From: Flavobacterium gyeonganense
GTDB taxonomy: Bacteria; Bacteroidota; Bacteroidia; Flavobacteriales; Flavobacteriaceae
Assembly: GCF_029625295.1 (NCBI RefSeq)
Contig: NZ_CP121112.1
Location: forward strand, 558,001-622,000
Reading direction: 5' to 3'
Length of the DNA: 64,000 bases
The first letter of the stretch is position 1. Every line of letters starts with the position of its first letter. The notes below the pieces were generated by a model. That model worked only from the letters and a program-made list of their open reading frames with translations. It was not told the DNA's origin and made no database searches. The position numbers and the translations under genes were made by a program. Below, in pieces: positions 1 to 9,700 of this stretch.

Positions 1-8
1 TTAAAAAG

Positions 9-43
9 AAAAACACTCTGATAAATTTTAAAAGAGTGTTTTT
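9..43. terminator. Hairpin terminator after kup
   Basis: Eleven-base inverted arms at 9-19 and 33-43, ending in A and T runs on both sides, so it could stop transcription from either direction. It lies just past the kup stop codon. Confidence 0.7.
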
Positions 44-62
44 AATTTATTTTGTAAAATGT

Positions 63-2026
63 TTATTTAATAATTCTCGTTAAACCTATATTCTCCGGAG
101 CATGAAGCACCATTGGGAATTTTTCAATTTTTACTGAACTGCTATCTAATCCAAAAGCACTTTCTTCAGACAAACTTAATTTTTTAATTAAGAAATAGGA
201 GTTCATAATTATCTTCTCGTGCCATAATAAATCGGAGTCATTTGACAGGAATTTTTCAGACAACACAAATTTGAAATCCCCAACAATATTGTTTTTATTC
301 AACGATTCATAACGACTGGTAATATCAACCTCTCCATTTTTAACCATATCCCGAATAACTTCCCTAAACATCAAATTGATTTTCGTTGGTTCTCTAAATC
401 CTAAATTGAAATCAATTCTGTAAATATCGTCTTTAGCTATTTCTGTTACCTTATATTGTGTTTTATATGGTTCCGTCAGAATATTTACATGTACAAACCA
501 ATAGATATCTGCTCTTTTTGGACGTTTTTGCAAAATCGAATACATTACTTTTTGCTCTAATTCATCAACACGGTTTGCATTTGTCATATAAACCAAATGC
601 GTTGCATATTTAGGAATCGATAAATCTTCACTCAGCTCCATCAGAACTTTCTTGTAATCGTCAATTTTAACAATTTTAGTATAGCTTTTATTAATTTGCT
701 TGGCTACATACCATACGGTCATTACCGAAATCAGCATTATAGCAATAATTAGGGTTACATAACCGCCTTCTGCAAATTTGGTAATATTGGCAAGTAAAAA
801 ACAGCCTTCAATTACTAAATAAATGGTGATTAGAGGAACCATAAAATAGAGCTTCACTCTTTTCATTATTAGATAATAATTCAATAAAATGGTTGTCATA
901 ATCATACACAGTACAATTGCCAAACCATAGGCATGTTCCATATTACTTGACTTTTCAAAGTGCAAAACAATTCCGACACAGCCAAAAAACAACAACCAGT
1001 TAATGGACGGAATATACAATTGTCCTTTAACTTCAGTCGGATATTTGATTCTTACTTTAGGCCAGAAATTCAATCGCATCGCTTCATTTATCAAAGTAAA
1101 TGAACCGCTGATAAGTGCCTGGGATGCAATAACCGCAGCCAAAGTTGCTATTACAATACCTACAGGCTGAAACCAGTTGGGCATAATTAAGTAAAACGGA
1201 TTACCATTCTCCCCCCTAATGCCTGCAGAGTCTGTCCTTCGTGATGAATTAGATAAGCTGCCTGACCAAAATAATTCAGAACTAAAGTCAACTTTACAAA
1301 AACCCAGCTAATTCTAATATTTTTTCTTCCGCAATGTCCCATATCAGAATACAATGCTTCTGCTCCTGTAGTACATAAGAATACAAATCCTAATACAAAA
1401 AAACCATCAGGATGTATCGATAATAAATGGTAAGCATAATATGGATTAATGGCTTTAATAACTTCCGGATGATCTAAAATCTGAACGACTCCTAAAGTTC
1501 CAAGCATTGCAAACCAAATAAGCATCATTGGCGCAAAAAACTTACCAACTAACTTAGTACCAAACTGTTGAATTGTAAACAATACAAATAAAATTCCAAT
1601 AACAATTGGTATTGTATTTATTTCAGGGTAATATGTTTTTATTCCCTCAACCGCAGAAGAAACTGAAATGGGCGGTGTAATAATTCCATCTGCCAATAAA
1701 GCACTACCACCTATAATAGCAGGTACAATCAGCCATTTTATTTTGGTTTTCTTGACTAAGGCATATAATGCAAAAATACCTCCTTCTCCATGATTGTCAG
1801 CACTTAAAGTAATAAGTACATATTTAATAGTCGTTTGAAGGGTTAATGTCCAGAAAACACAGGAAATACCTCCTAAAACAATATCTGCATCAATAGAATG
1901 GTCACCAAGTATGGCTTTCATCACATATAATGGAGAAGTACCAATATCTCCATAAATAATCCCTAATGTAATCAACAAACCACCTATAGACAACTTACTG
2001 TGTAAGTTTTTATGCGCTGCGCTCAT
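63..2026 (-). pseudogene. kup: KUP-family potassium uptake protein, frameshifted
   Basis: Low-affinity K+ transporter of the KUP/HAK family in the inner membrane. The start is taken at ATG 2026 (MSAAHKN), not the longer frame to 2083. Residues 22-35 read GIIYGDIGTSPLYV, the family signature. About 12 hydrophobic helices cover the first 450 residues or so and are followed by a soluble C-terminal domain. The reading frame breaks at a run of six C (six G in the gene) at 1211-1216. The upstream frame ends a few codons later, while the downstream frame continues with GNPFYLIMPNWFQP. One extra G restores a protein of about 654 residues, a normal KUP length. It is either a real mutation or an assembly error; the sequence is otherwise undamaged. 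Confidence 0.9.
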
Positions 2027-2159
2027 GTATAATTTTATAAAAGACGGTTGCAAATTTACTCTTTTAAAATAAATTAGCGCCAATTATAATTTAAAATAAC
2101 AAAAAAAACACAACCCCTCGATTGTGCCTTTTTTTGATTTAAAAAGTTTATTTTTAATA

Positions 2160-3503
2160 TTAAATTCTTCTTCCGCCACCTCTTGACTCTGAAGTATTTC
2201 CTCTTTGTGAATTCCCTCCTCCTCTTGACTCCTGACTTGCTCTTGGAGACTCAGAACGTTGCGAAGCTTCCGGTCTTGAAGGTCTGCTTTCAGATGACGA
2301 TCTGTTTTGAGCATAACCACCTCTCGAAGATTCTGCCCTTTGGCTTGAAGCCGCTCTGTTTTCACCCATTCTGTTTTCAGAGTTACCCCTTGAAGAATTC
2401 ATTCTGTATTCATTAGAATTTCCTCTTGACTCATTTCTTGAGTTGTTTTCAACTCTTGCCGGGCTATTAATAGTTGCCGTATTATCTCTTCCGGAAGCTA
2501 CCCTGTTTGAATTAAAGTTTCTGTCAGACGTCTTTCTATTATCATTAGAATTGTTTTTGGACTCGTACCTTTGATTATTTTCAACTCTCACCGGATTACT
2601 ATTTCTGTCTGAAGCACTTCTGTTTGAATTATAGTTCCTGTCAGACATATTTCTGTTATCGTTATAACTTCTGTTTGAATTTCTGTTTTCTGTAGAAATT
2701 CTTCCAGAATTAGATCTATTAGTGCTGTAACCATTTTGGTTTCTGTTATTCTCTCTGCTTGCAACACGTCTTTGATCTAAATCATATCTATTGCTTACAT
2801 TCGAATGTCTGTGAGAAAAACTACGGTCAGGATATTGTCTTTCATATCCATAAGAACGTCTGGATTCATATATTACAGGCGCTCTGTAACTTCTTCTGTT
2901 ATTTACATAATTATAATGATTGTTTACATTGATACAAACATCCACATTTCTTCTATATCTATAAATTGGGTAAGGTCTCCATGCTACGTAATAGGTTGGA
3001 AAAAAATTCCATGTCCACGTAGAGTAATAAGGTCTGTAGTTTGTAACCCAGAATGATGAATAAATAACTGGTGTTACGTTATAAACCGGCTCATAAATAT
3101 AATTTGGCCCGTAAAAATAACTGTTCCCTATAACCTGAATACTTACTTTATTATAATTATCCCTTTCTACATCAATAGTCGCAATATCCTGATAAACATC
3201 ACGATCAAGAACCGACTGTATGACAATGACGTGAGTTCTGTTTTCTACAGTTTCAATAACACGTAAATAATCAACCTGATCATCATTATTCAAATCAAGA
3301 TTTGAAATTTGATATTTCGGATCATTTAAACGTCTTTCAAAATCCTGAAGATTAGCTGACTCTCCAAAAATAGAAGCCACAGCCCTTAAATCTAAATTAT
3401 CACTGATATCGGAGTTTTTTGCGTAAACAGTCGTTTGGCTTTGTACTGCACAAGAACTTAAACCTATAGCTACTAAAGCTAAAAAAAGTATTTTGGTTTT
3501 CAT
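2160..3503 (-). CDS. Asn/Arg/Ser-rich lipoprotein, function unknown
   Basis: Predicted lipoprotein of 447 residues. The N-terminus MKTKILFLALVAIGLSSC ends in a lipobox with Cys18 as acylation site. Residues about 35-140 form a compact acidic domain (LDLRAVASIFGE, NDDQVDYLRVIE). Residues about 140-230 are Tyr/Pro/Trp-rich. From about 230 to the end the chain is low-complexity, dominated by Asn, Arg and Ser, with imperfect repeats of the type SDRNxNSNR and VENNxRxESR. Such tails are probably disordered and basic. I recognise the overall type as common in Flavobacteriia but know no function. It is divergent from the next gene and stands alone between kup and that gene. Confidence 0.8.
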   Translation of the reverse strand: MKTKILFLALVAIGLSSCAVQSQTTVYAKNSDISDNLDLRAVASIFGESANLQDFERRLNDPKYQISNLDLNNDDQVDYLRVIETVENRTHVIVIQSVLDRDVYQDIATIDVERDNYNKVSIQVIGNSYFYGPNYIYEPVYNVTPVIYSSFWVTNYRPYYSTWTWNFFPTYYVAWRPYPIYRYRRNVDVCINVNNHYNYVNNRRSYRAPVIYESRRSYGYERQYPDRSFSHRHSNVSNRYDLDQRRVASRENNRNQNGYSTNRSNSGRISTENRNSNRSYNDNRNMSDRNYNSNRSASDRNSNPVRVENNQRYESKNNSNDNRKTSDRNFNSNRVASGRDNTATINSPARVENNSRNESRGNSNEYRMNSSRGNSENRMGENRAASSQRAESSRGGYAQNRSSSESRPSRPEASQRSESPRASQESRGGGNSQRGNTSESRGGGRRI

Positions 3504-3622
3504 GGCAAATCATATTAAGATTAATATTCTGGAATATCCAATTACTGTGCCAGAAAAAAAACAAAATATATTTTACTTGTTGTAAATAATTGTATTTTAG
3601 CAACAACTAAATCTTAGCTTAT

Positions 3623-4683
3623 ATGAAAAAAGTAATGTTATTTTGTAGTGTCTTTGTTTTATTTCTATCTTTTAAACCATTGAATTACAACAACAAAACA
3701 GCTTCCTATGGCGGTTTTACATCAATGGAGACAGACACCTTATTTCAGGACAAAATCAGTATCAGGGCAATTTCTATTGACAAAAATAAAGTTTGGTATG
3801 GTGCCGATAACTCCCGCTTTGGATATTATGATTTAGATAAAAAAGAGAAATTTGAGGAGCATATTTATCGTGATACCTTAAAATTAGAATTCAGAAGCAT
3901 CGCTCAAACTTCAAAAGATGTCTTCTTGTTGAGTGTCGGAAATCCGGCTTTACTTTATTCCGTTTCTAAAAAAACACAAAAAGTAAAATTAGTTTACAAA
4001 GAAGTTAATGAGAAAGTCTTTTACGACAGTATGCAATTTTGGAATGATAAAGAAGGAATTGCTATTGGTGATCCAACAGAAGATACTTTTTCAGTAATTA
4101 TAACCCGTGACGGAGGAGAAACCTGGGCAAAATTATTATCAGATAAGTTACCAACCAATGCCAAAGGCGAAACAGCTTTTGCTGCCAGCAATTCAAATAT
4201 TGTTATAAAAGGAGATGACACCTGGCTGGTTTCAGGAGGAAAAAAATCACGAGTTTTCTACTCTCCCGATAAAGGCAAAACCTGGAAGGTAATCGAAACT
4301 CCTATTATCCAGGGAAAAGCAATGGCTGGGATTTTCACAGCAGATTTTTACGATTCAAAACATGGATTTATTGCAGGAGGTGATTATGAACTTCCAAACC
4401 AAAAAAAGACAACAAAGCTTTTACAACAGATGGTGGCAAAACATGGGAACTAATTGGTCAGGGCATGGGTTTTGGATATGCATCATGTGTGCAGTATGTA
4501 CCTGGAGGAAATGGCAAAGAAATTATCTGTGTTGGTTCTGAAGGAATTCAGTATTCTCAAAATGGGGGTGCCAACTGGACACAATTATCTACAGATACGA
4601 AACTTTTTACGATTCGTTTTATTAACAGAAATACTGCAATTGCTGCGGGGTACAATAAAGTCATCAGACTTCGTTTTAAATAA
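3623..4683 (+). pseudogene. BNR/YCF48-like repeat protein, frameshifted
   Basis: Secreted beta-propeller protein of the sialidase/BNR (YCF48-like) type. A hydrophobic N-terminus (residues 2-17) looks like a signal peptide. Asp-box-like repeats are visible: TRDGGETW, SPDKGKTWK and, in the second frame, SQNGGANWTQL. The first frame runs from 3623 to a stop at 4453, where it reads nonsense after NQKK. The second frame continues from the same point as DNKAFTTDGGKTWELIGQG and ends at 4683. One A missing from the seven-A run at 4401-4407 explains the break; repaired length is about 353 residues. Related proteins in Flavobacterium are often labelled oxidoreductase, without support from the sequence. 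Confidence 0.85.
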
Positions 4684-4690
4684 AAATAAC

Positions 4691-4734
4691 AAGACCCCTA
4701 AATAATAAAGTAAGTATTATTATATAGGGGTCTT
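4691..4734. terminator. Long hairpin terminator
   Basis: Arms AAGACCCCTA (4691-4700) and TAGGGGTCTT (4725-4734), extended inward by AATAATA/TATTATT. It lies between two convergent genes and can serve both. Confidence 0.75.
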
Positions 4735-4778
4735 ATCGCTGTTGTTCTTTGTGGTATTTGGGGACGCTATATTTTCAT

Positions 4779-5237
4779 TTAGTTTTTACCTCCTTTTTCC
4801 TTATATTGTTTCAATAACTTTCGATTAAAATCATCTTCTGATTTCTTTAATTTCAATATTTTTTTAGCAGAAAGCACTTTACGAAGATTACTCATATATT
4901 TTTCTCTTAAAAAATACAACTCTTTATCTGTACTTTCAATTTGCGATAAAAGCGTTGCGGCTTCTTTTTCTGAAAGCGAATTAACACTGTCATCATTTAA
5001 TTTCCGAAAATACGTTTTCATTTTTTCATGACGTAATTCATATTGCTTATCATCAAAAGCATTATAAATTGGCCAGAATTTTTCAGCTTCATTTGATGTA
5101 AGTTCCAATTCTGTAGTCAAGAAAGACACCTTGTAAGCTTTAATCTTTTCGCGTTTTTCATCTATTTTTTCACTTTGTGCATAAAATGAAAAGCTAACTA
5201 AAAACAGTACTATGGGCAGTATATTTTTGATTTTCAT
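4779..5237 (-). CDS. Periplasmic sensor-like protein of an ECF sigma operon
   Basis: Exported protein of 152 residues with a signal peptide cleaved near residue 20 (FSFYAQ). The mature part is highly charged and helical, with ELTSNEAEKFWPIYNAF, similar in style to Spy/CpxP-like periplasmic proteins and to the family annotated in Flavobacterium as sensor of ECF-type sigma factor. It is the last gene of a three-gene operon with the sigma factor and the membrane anti-sigma candidate, 17 bases after the latter. A role in sensing envelope stress is inferred from this position only. Confidence 0.75.
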   Translation of the reverse strand: MKIKNILPIVLFLVSFSFYAQSEKIDEKREKIKAYKVSFLTTELELTSNEAEKFWPIYNAFDDKQYELRHEKMKTYFRKLNDDSVNSLSEKEAATLLSQIESTDKELYFLREKYMSNLRKVLSAKKILKLKKSEDDFNRKLLKQYKEKGGKN

Positions 5238-5254
5238 CTCTATAGTTTTTATTT

Positions 5255-5665
5255 TTATTCTGAAATTAAATTTTCAATGTTTGGATTTGAAGACAAAACA
5301 TCTTCAAGTGTTTCCTGTTCAAGAACCACATTCTTATTTATTGCTTCAATATCTTTAGTGTCTAATTCACGGATTAAATCATATTGATTTATACCAGACT
5401 GATACGATAAATATGTTTCTAAAGTAGCCTCATCAAGTTCTTTTGATTTATTGTAATTATTTACTATCGGAATCATTAATGCAATAACAACTACTGCAGC
5501 CGCAATCATCGCAATAACCTTTTTACGTTTGTAAATCGGAATCACTTTCACTTCCCTTTCATTGATTTGCTGTAAAACCTTTGCTGAAAAATCATCAAAA
5601 TAATGATCCGGAGTTTTAAATCCCGGTTTTATTTTAGGTTCGTTTTCTAATTTAAATGTTTCCAT
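5255..5665 (-). CDS. Putative membrane anti-sigma factor
   Basis: Small membrane protein of 136 residues. Residues 1-46 would be cytoplasmic, including KTPDHYFDDFSAKVLQQI, a motif often seen at the start of Bacteroidota anti-sigma-like proteins. One transmembrane helix follows at about 50-68 (VIAMIAAAVVVIALMIPIV) and the acidic C-terminal 60 residues would be periplasmic. It starts 5 bases after the sigma factor stop codon, so the two are translated from one message. No zinc-binding anti-sigma motif (HxxxCxxC) is present. The function is assigned from topology and position. Confidence 0.75.
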   Translation of the reverse strand: METFKLENEPKIKPGFKTPDHYFDDFSAKVLQQINEREVKVIPIYKRKKVIAMIAAAVVVIALMIPIVNNYNKSKELDEATLETYLSYQSGINQYDLIRELDTKDIEAINKNVVLEQETLEDVLSSNPNIENLISE

Positions 5666-5670
5666 AATGT

Positions 5671-6240
5671 TTATAAGATATATTTTATAACAAAAGGTTT
5701 AATTTGATGTAACATATAATTCAATTTTTTTACGGCATGATGATAAGAAGCCTTCAACGCACCTACTGATGTCCCCAGAATTTCTGATATTTCTTCGTAT
5801 TTTAATTCTTCAAAATACTTCATTTTAAAAACCAATTGCTGTTTTTCAGGCAATGTAACTATAGCTTTCTGAAGCTTTATTTGAATTTCATCACCATCAA
5901 AATAAGTATCAGATTTTAAATTTTCAATGGTTTTGTTCTGTAAAGCTTCTGATGTCAAACCATTTAATTTTGCTTTCTGGCTTAAGAAAGTAAGCGCTTC
6001 ATTGGTTGCAATTCGGTACATCCATGAAAAAAGTTTACTTTCTCCTTTAAAATTTTTCAGATACTGAAATACTTTTACAAAGGTGTTCTGCAAAACGTCG
6101 TCAGCATCATCATGATTGAGAACAATATTCCGAATATGGGAATATAACGGTTTTTGATATTCTGCCAAGAGTATATGAAACGCAGCATTTTGCGTTTCAG
6201 GATTTAATAATTGTGCTATAAATTCCTTCTCGTTTGTCAA
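5671..6240 (-). CDS. ECF-type RNA polymerase sigma factor
   Basis: Sigma-70 family protein of 189 residues in the extracytoplasmic-function group. Region 2 is seen around residues 40-95 (HDDADDVLQNTFVKVFQYLKNF, LFSWMYRIATNEALTFL) and region 4 around 125-180 (LPEKQQLVFKMKYFEELKYEEI, TSVGALKASYHHAVKKL), the latter a helix-turn-helix for the -35 element. It heads an operon with a membrane protein and a periplasmic protein, the usual layout for a sigma factor held by a membrane partner. Target promoters are not visible from this sequence. Confidence 0.92.
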   Translation of the reverse strand: MTNEKEFIAQLLNPETQNAAFHILLAEYQKPLYSHIRNIVLNHDDADDVLQNTFVKVFQYLKNFKGESKLFSWMYRIATNEALTFLSQKAKLNGLTSEALQNKTIENLKSDTYFDGDEIQIKLQKAIVTLPEKQQLVFKMKYFEELKYEEISEILGTSVGALKASYHHAVKKLNYMLHQIKPFVIKYIL

Positions 6241-6308
6241 GTCTTTTCGCTATCTTGTTAGTTTGAATGAATTTATTACAAAAGGTTTAATCAGGTTTTA
6301 TATTTTTT

Positions 6309-7478
6309 TTAAAACTCTGAATCCTCCTCTTCTGCAGCTTTAGTTTTAGCAGGAGGTGCTACTGCAGGTTTCTTTACAGCCGGATCAGTCGTGGTTTTTT
6401 GAACAGCCGGATCAGCTTCAGGTTTGTAAACAGGAGCTTCCTCTACAACAGGTTTTACTTTGGGTATGATCGGATAATAAATTTCAGTTATTAGTTTAGA
6501 AGAACTTTTAACATCTAATTTACCCGCTGTTAGAATTTCAAGATGCGACCAGCTTAAATCCGGAACAAGTTTTTCTTTATTAATGAAAGCTGTCGTTTTT
6601 GAAATTGCTTCATTAGTATGTAAATAATCTCCTTTTAAAGTGGTTTTTACAGCTTCAAAACTGTTTAATTTTCCAGATAAAATATCACTTCCTGCACTTG
6701 TTAAAATCTCTTTATTTATAGGCAAACAAATGGAGATTTTCGCCAGATTTGTTTTTGTATCATAGGTATGATAAATGATAAAAGGCTTTCCGCTTGTATA
6801 TAAATTATTTGTTTTGCTAAACTCTATTAATTTTGGAATAACAATCCTGGCATTTTTATTTACTTTCTGAATTTCGCTTGTAAAAGTCTGCTTTATATAG
6901 AAACTTTCTGTTTTTTTTACAACACCATTTACTTTTATGGCATAAGTTTTAGTTTCGTAATCAAGATTCTTATCAATATTAACAAGCGTTTTTTCATACA
7001 TGGTTCCTATAATTTTATCAGAACCGCCATTTAAAACAGTGTAAATTTTAAATAAAAAACTCATTTCACCTTTTGCTTTCCAGGTAACTTTTGTTTTTCC
7101 GTTAAGGGTATCCTTAAAAATCCAATTTACATCTGCATCTGTGCCATCAAAACTGATTTTCTGATGAATACGCTCCCCTTCTTTTGCCTGCAATGTTATT
7201 CCAGTTCCTTTTCCTTCGCTGTTTTCCCATGAAAATGAAGCTCCGTTTCCAACCGTTTTTTCCGGAAATGACATTTTTATTGACGGATCTTCAACAGCCC
7301 ATGATTCAAAATCTTCAAAATTCCTAAAATCATTTACATAATGATACACTGTTGCTCTGGGTGAATTAATCACCTTACTTCTCTCAACAGTAAAAAAACC
7401 TTTTTGAGTAGCTATGAAAACACTTAGAGCAATAAAACTTAATAATAGTAGAAGAAAAAGATATTTTAGAATTTTCAT
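6309..7478 (-). CDS. SRPBCC/effector-binding-like protein with membrane anchor
   Basis: Protein of 389 residues anchored by an N-terminal hydrophobic helix (residues 5-23). Residues about 30-175 resemble the SRPBCC (polyketide cyclase/START-like) fold, with ERSKVINSPRATVYHYVNDFRNFEDFESW at its start, and residues about 180-330 resemble the GyrI-like effector-binding domain that often follows it. The last 45 residues are low-complexity, rich in Pro, Ala, Lys and Thr, with DPAV repeats. The ligand is unknown. It sits 68 bases upstream of the sigma gene on the same strand. Confidence 0.7.
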   Translation of the reverse strand: MKILKYLFLLLLLSFIALSVFIATQKGFFTVERSKVINSPRATVYHYVNDFRNFEDFESWAVEDPSIKMSFPEKTVGNGASFSWENSEGKGTGITLQAKEGERIHQKISFDGTDADVNWIFKDTLNGKTKVTWKAKGEMSFLFKIYTVLNGGSDKIIGTMYEKTLVNIDKNLDYETKTYAIKVNGVVKKTESFYIKQTFTSEIQKVNKNARIVIPKLIEFSKTNNLYTSGKPFIIYHTYDTKTNLAKISICLPINKEILTSAGSDILSGKLNSFEAVKTTLKGDYLHTNEAISKTTAFINKEKLVPDLSWSHLEILTAGKLDVKSSSKLITEIYYPIIPKVKPVVEEAPVYKPEADPAVQKTTTDPAVKKPAVAPPAKTKAAEEEDSEF

Positions 7479-7613
7479 TGTGTAGGCTGTTTGGTGTCGT
7501 AAAGTTATAAATTTATTGCTGTGTTATGAATAACAAAAAAATAAAAACGATTCTTTTTATTATATCACATCAGAACATACAACAAACGTTTTTTAAAAGT
7601 TTAAAGTATAATC

Positions 7614-7802
7614 TTATCTTTTAAAAAAGAATTTGATTAAAAACAAAATAACGATAAAAAGCAGAAAACCAATTAACACCTTATAATTTCCTTTGTAGAA
7701 AATTTTGTGTAAGGCAAGATCTTTTCGATAAGCAAAAATCATTACGATTACAAATGCAATAAAAAAACAGACTGCGAATATTAATTGTCCCTGACTAAAC
7801 AT
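7614..7802 (-). CDS. Small two-helix membrane protein, function unknown
   Basis: Protein of 62 residues with two hydrophobic helices (about 6-25 and 42-60) separated by a basic loop (YRKDLALHKIFYKGNYK) and ending in FFFKR. The basic loop predicts both ends outside and the loop in the cytoplasm. The gene is short but the frame is clean and bounded by a divergent gene. I recognise this type only as a conserved small membrane protein of flavobacteria. Confidence 0.65.
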   Translation of the reverse strand: MFSQGQLIFAVCFFIAFVIVMIFAYRKDLALHKIFYKGNYKVLIGFLLFIVILFLIKFFFKR

Positions 7803-7884
7803 AGTTGAAAATTATTTTTGGCAAATTTAGAGAATTGTATATGAATTGTTGCTAATTTGCCTATCCAATTAATAAAATAAAAAA

Positions 7885-8265
7885 ATGAAAAAACAGCTTG
7901 ATGCAGTAACCGAATTTCATACTGCTTTTAAAATTGGCCACAGCCAGACTCCTATTGCCGACATTGGAGAAACTAAAAAATTACTTCGTTATAATTTAAT
8001 GAAAGAAGAAAATGAAGAATATCTCGAAGCTGTACAAAACAATGATTTGGTAGAAATTGCTGATGCTCTTGGAGATATGATGTATATTTTATGCGGTACC
8101 ATTATCGAACACGGATTACAGGATAAAATAGAAGCCGTTTTTGATGAAATCCAACGCAGCAATATGAGTAAACTAGGCGAAGACGGACAGCCTATTTATC
8201 GTGAAGACGGAAAAGTAATGAAGGGTCCTAATTATTTCAAACCTGATTTTTCGAAACTTTTATAA
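7885..8265 (+). CDS. MazG-like nucleoside triphosphate pyrophosphohydrolase
   Basis: All-alpha NTP pyrophosphatase of 126 residues. The metal-binding helices show the family pattern: KEENEEYLEA near residue 40 and VEIADALGDMMYI near residue 55, that is EExxE followed by ExxD. Such enzymes hydrolyse nucleoside triphosphates to monophosphates and pyrophosphate for pool cleaning. The C-terminal part (MSKLGEDGQPIYREDGKVMKG) matches the family found in phages and Bacteroidota. It is monocistronic, closed by a hairpin shared with convergent ilvE. Confidence 0.85.
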   Translation: MKKQLDAVTEFHTAFKIGHSQTPIADIGETKKLLRYNLMKEENEEYLEAVQNNDLVEIADALGDMMYILCGTIIEHGLQDKIEAVFDEIQRSNMSKLGEDGQPIYREDGKVMKGPNYFKPDFSKLL

Positions 8266-8270
8266 AAACA

Positions 8271-8305
8271 TAAACCCGACAATCAAAATGTCGGGTTTAT
8301 TTTTT
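8271..8305. terminator. Bidirectional hairpin terminator
   Basis: Arms TAAACCCGACA (8271-8281) and TGTCGGGTTTA (8289-8299) with a T run after the right arm; between convergent genes. Confidence 0.8.
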
Positions 8306-8324
8306 ATAAAAATCTTCTTTAAAA

Positions 8325-9395
8325 CTATTGAACTTTTACAGTCCAGCCAAAAGTATCTTCAGCAAGTTTATTTTGAAGATTAGTCAATTTTTCTTTTAAA
8401 AATGAAGCGTATGAATTCTCGATTGGAGCCATCTCATAATAAACATCCTGATAAGAGAATCCTTTAATCACACTTATAACAGCAGCCGTTCCTGCTCCAA
8501 AAATTTCTTTTAAAGAACCATTTTTAGCTGCTTCAACCAGTTCTGAAACAATAACAGGACGAACTTCAACATTTAGACCTTCTTTTTCAGCCATAGCAAT
8601 TAAACTTTTTCTGGTAATACCATCCAAAATTCTTTCACTTGTAGGCGCAGTCAACAATGTATCGTTAATCCTAAAGAATACATTCATTGTACCGGCTTCT
8701 TCAAGTTTAGTATGTGTTGCATCATCTGTCCAGATTACCTGTTGAAAACCATCTTTGTTGGCAAGATTCGTTGGATAAAACTGAGCAGCATAATTTCCTG
8801 CAGCTTTTGCAGCACCAATTCCACCATTAGCGGCTCTACTGTAATGCTCTGCAATGATTACTTTTACTTCACCTGCGTAGTAAGATTTTGCAGGGGACAG
8901 CAAAATCATAAATTTATATTCGTCAGATGGGTTAGCCACAACTCCCGGGCCTGTAGCAATCATAAAAGGACGAATGTACATACTACTTCCGTTTCCTCTC
9001 TGAATCCAGTCTTTATCAATTTTCAATAATTCATTCAAACCATCCATAAAAACAGATTCAGGCACTTCCGGCATTGCCATACGCACCGCTGAATTGTTAA
9101 AACGCTTGTAGTTTTCATCAGGTCTGAACAACCAAACATCATTATTTTCATCTTTATAAGCTTTCATTCCTTCAAAAATTGCCTGACCATAATGAAAGAC
9201 TTTAGAAGACGGATCCATTAAAATAGGAGCATACGGTTTAATGACCGGTGTTTGCCATTCCCCATTTTTAAAATCACATTCAAATAAATGGTCTGTAAAT
9301 ACAGCACCAAAGCTTAAGTTTTCAAAGTCTACACTACTAATTTTAGAAGAAGTGGCTTTTCTGATTTCAATTTTGCTTGCTTGAGTTGTACTCAT
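8325..9395 (-). CDS. ilvE: Branched-chain amino acid aminotransferase
   Basis: PLP-dependent class IV (fold type IV) aminotransferase of 356 residues that transfers the amino group between glutamate and the keto acids of Leu, Ile and Val in the cytosol. Seen are FHYGQAIFEGMKAY (67-80), RPDENYKRFNNSA, the catalytic lysine at about 197 in GIGAAKAAGNYA, LEEAGTMNVFF and the phosphate-binding GITRKSLIA. Length is that of the long BCAT form. A -7-like box TAATTTTG lies on the minus strand upstream. There are no other branched-chain synthesis genes nearby. Confidence 0.95.
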   Translation of the reverse strand: MSTTQASKIEIRKATSSKISSVDFENLSFGAVFTDHLFECDFKNGEWQTPVIKPYAPILMDPSSKVFHYGQAIFEGMKAYKDENNDVWLFRPDENYKRFNNSAVRMAMPEVPESVFMDGLNELLKIDKDWIQRGNGSSMYIRPFMIATGPGVVANPSDEYKFMILLSPAKSYYAGEVKVIIAEHYSRAANGGIGAAKAAGNYAAQFYPTNLANKDGFQQVIWTDDATHTKLEEAGTMNVFFRINDTLLTAPTSERILDGITRKSLIAMAEKEGLNVEVRPVIVSELVEAAKNGSLKEIFGAGTAAVISVIKGFSYQDVYYEMAPIENSYASFLKEKLTNLQNKLAEDTFGWTVKVQ

Positions 9396-9700
9396 AATAA
9401 TGTAAGTTTTACTTAATTTTCATCACCAAATAAACATTATTAAAGTGATGATATGATATAAAATAGAATTTATTGAAGGCAAAATTAAGTAAAATTATAT
9501 AAAATACTTGCCAAAAAACCATTAATTCCCTCATTTAACTGCGATTTATTTATATTGTAATAAACTTAAAATTTTAACTGGTTTTTATAAAGAATTTATG
9601 AAAAAAGCTTAGTTTTTTAGGGCTTTACGCATTTGTTTTAAGTAAATTTGGCATAAAACATATTATTTAGTTCAAAATCGAATAATCAATTCAGGATGTA
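9396..9700. promoter_or_regulatory. Divergent intergenic region ilvE/mnmD
   Basis: AT-rich region of about 305 bases with no gene. It holds two candidate -7 boxes of the Bacteroidota type: TAATTTTG on the minus strand at 9480-9487 for ilvE (nearest TTG 24 bases away, slightly long) and TAAATTTG on the plus strand at 9643-9650 for mnmD. No perfect -33 element was found for the latter. Confidence 0.45.

Noticed and set aside
2084..2365. Antisense open frame over the Asn/Arg-rich lipoprotein gene
   Set aside because: It lies fully in another frame of a repetitive coding region and its composition follows from the repeats.
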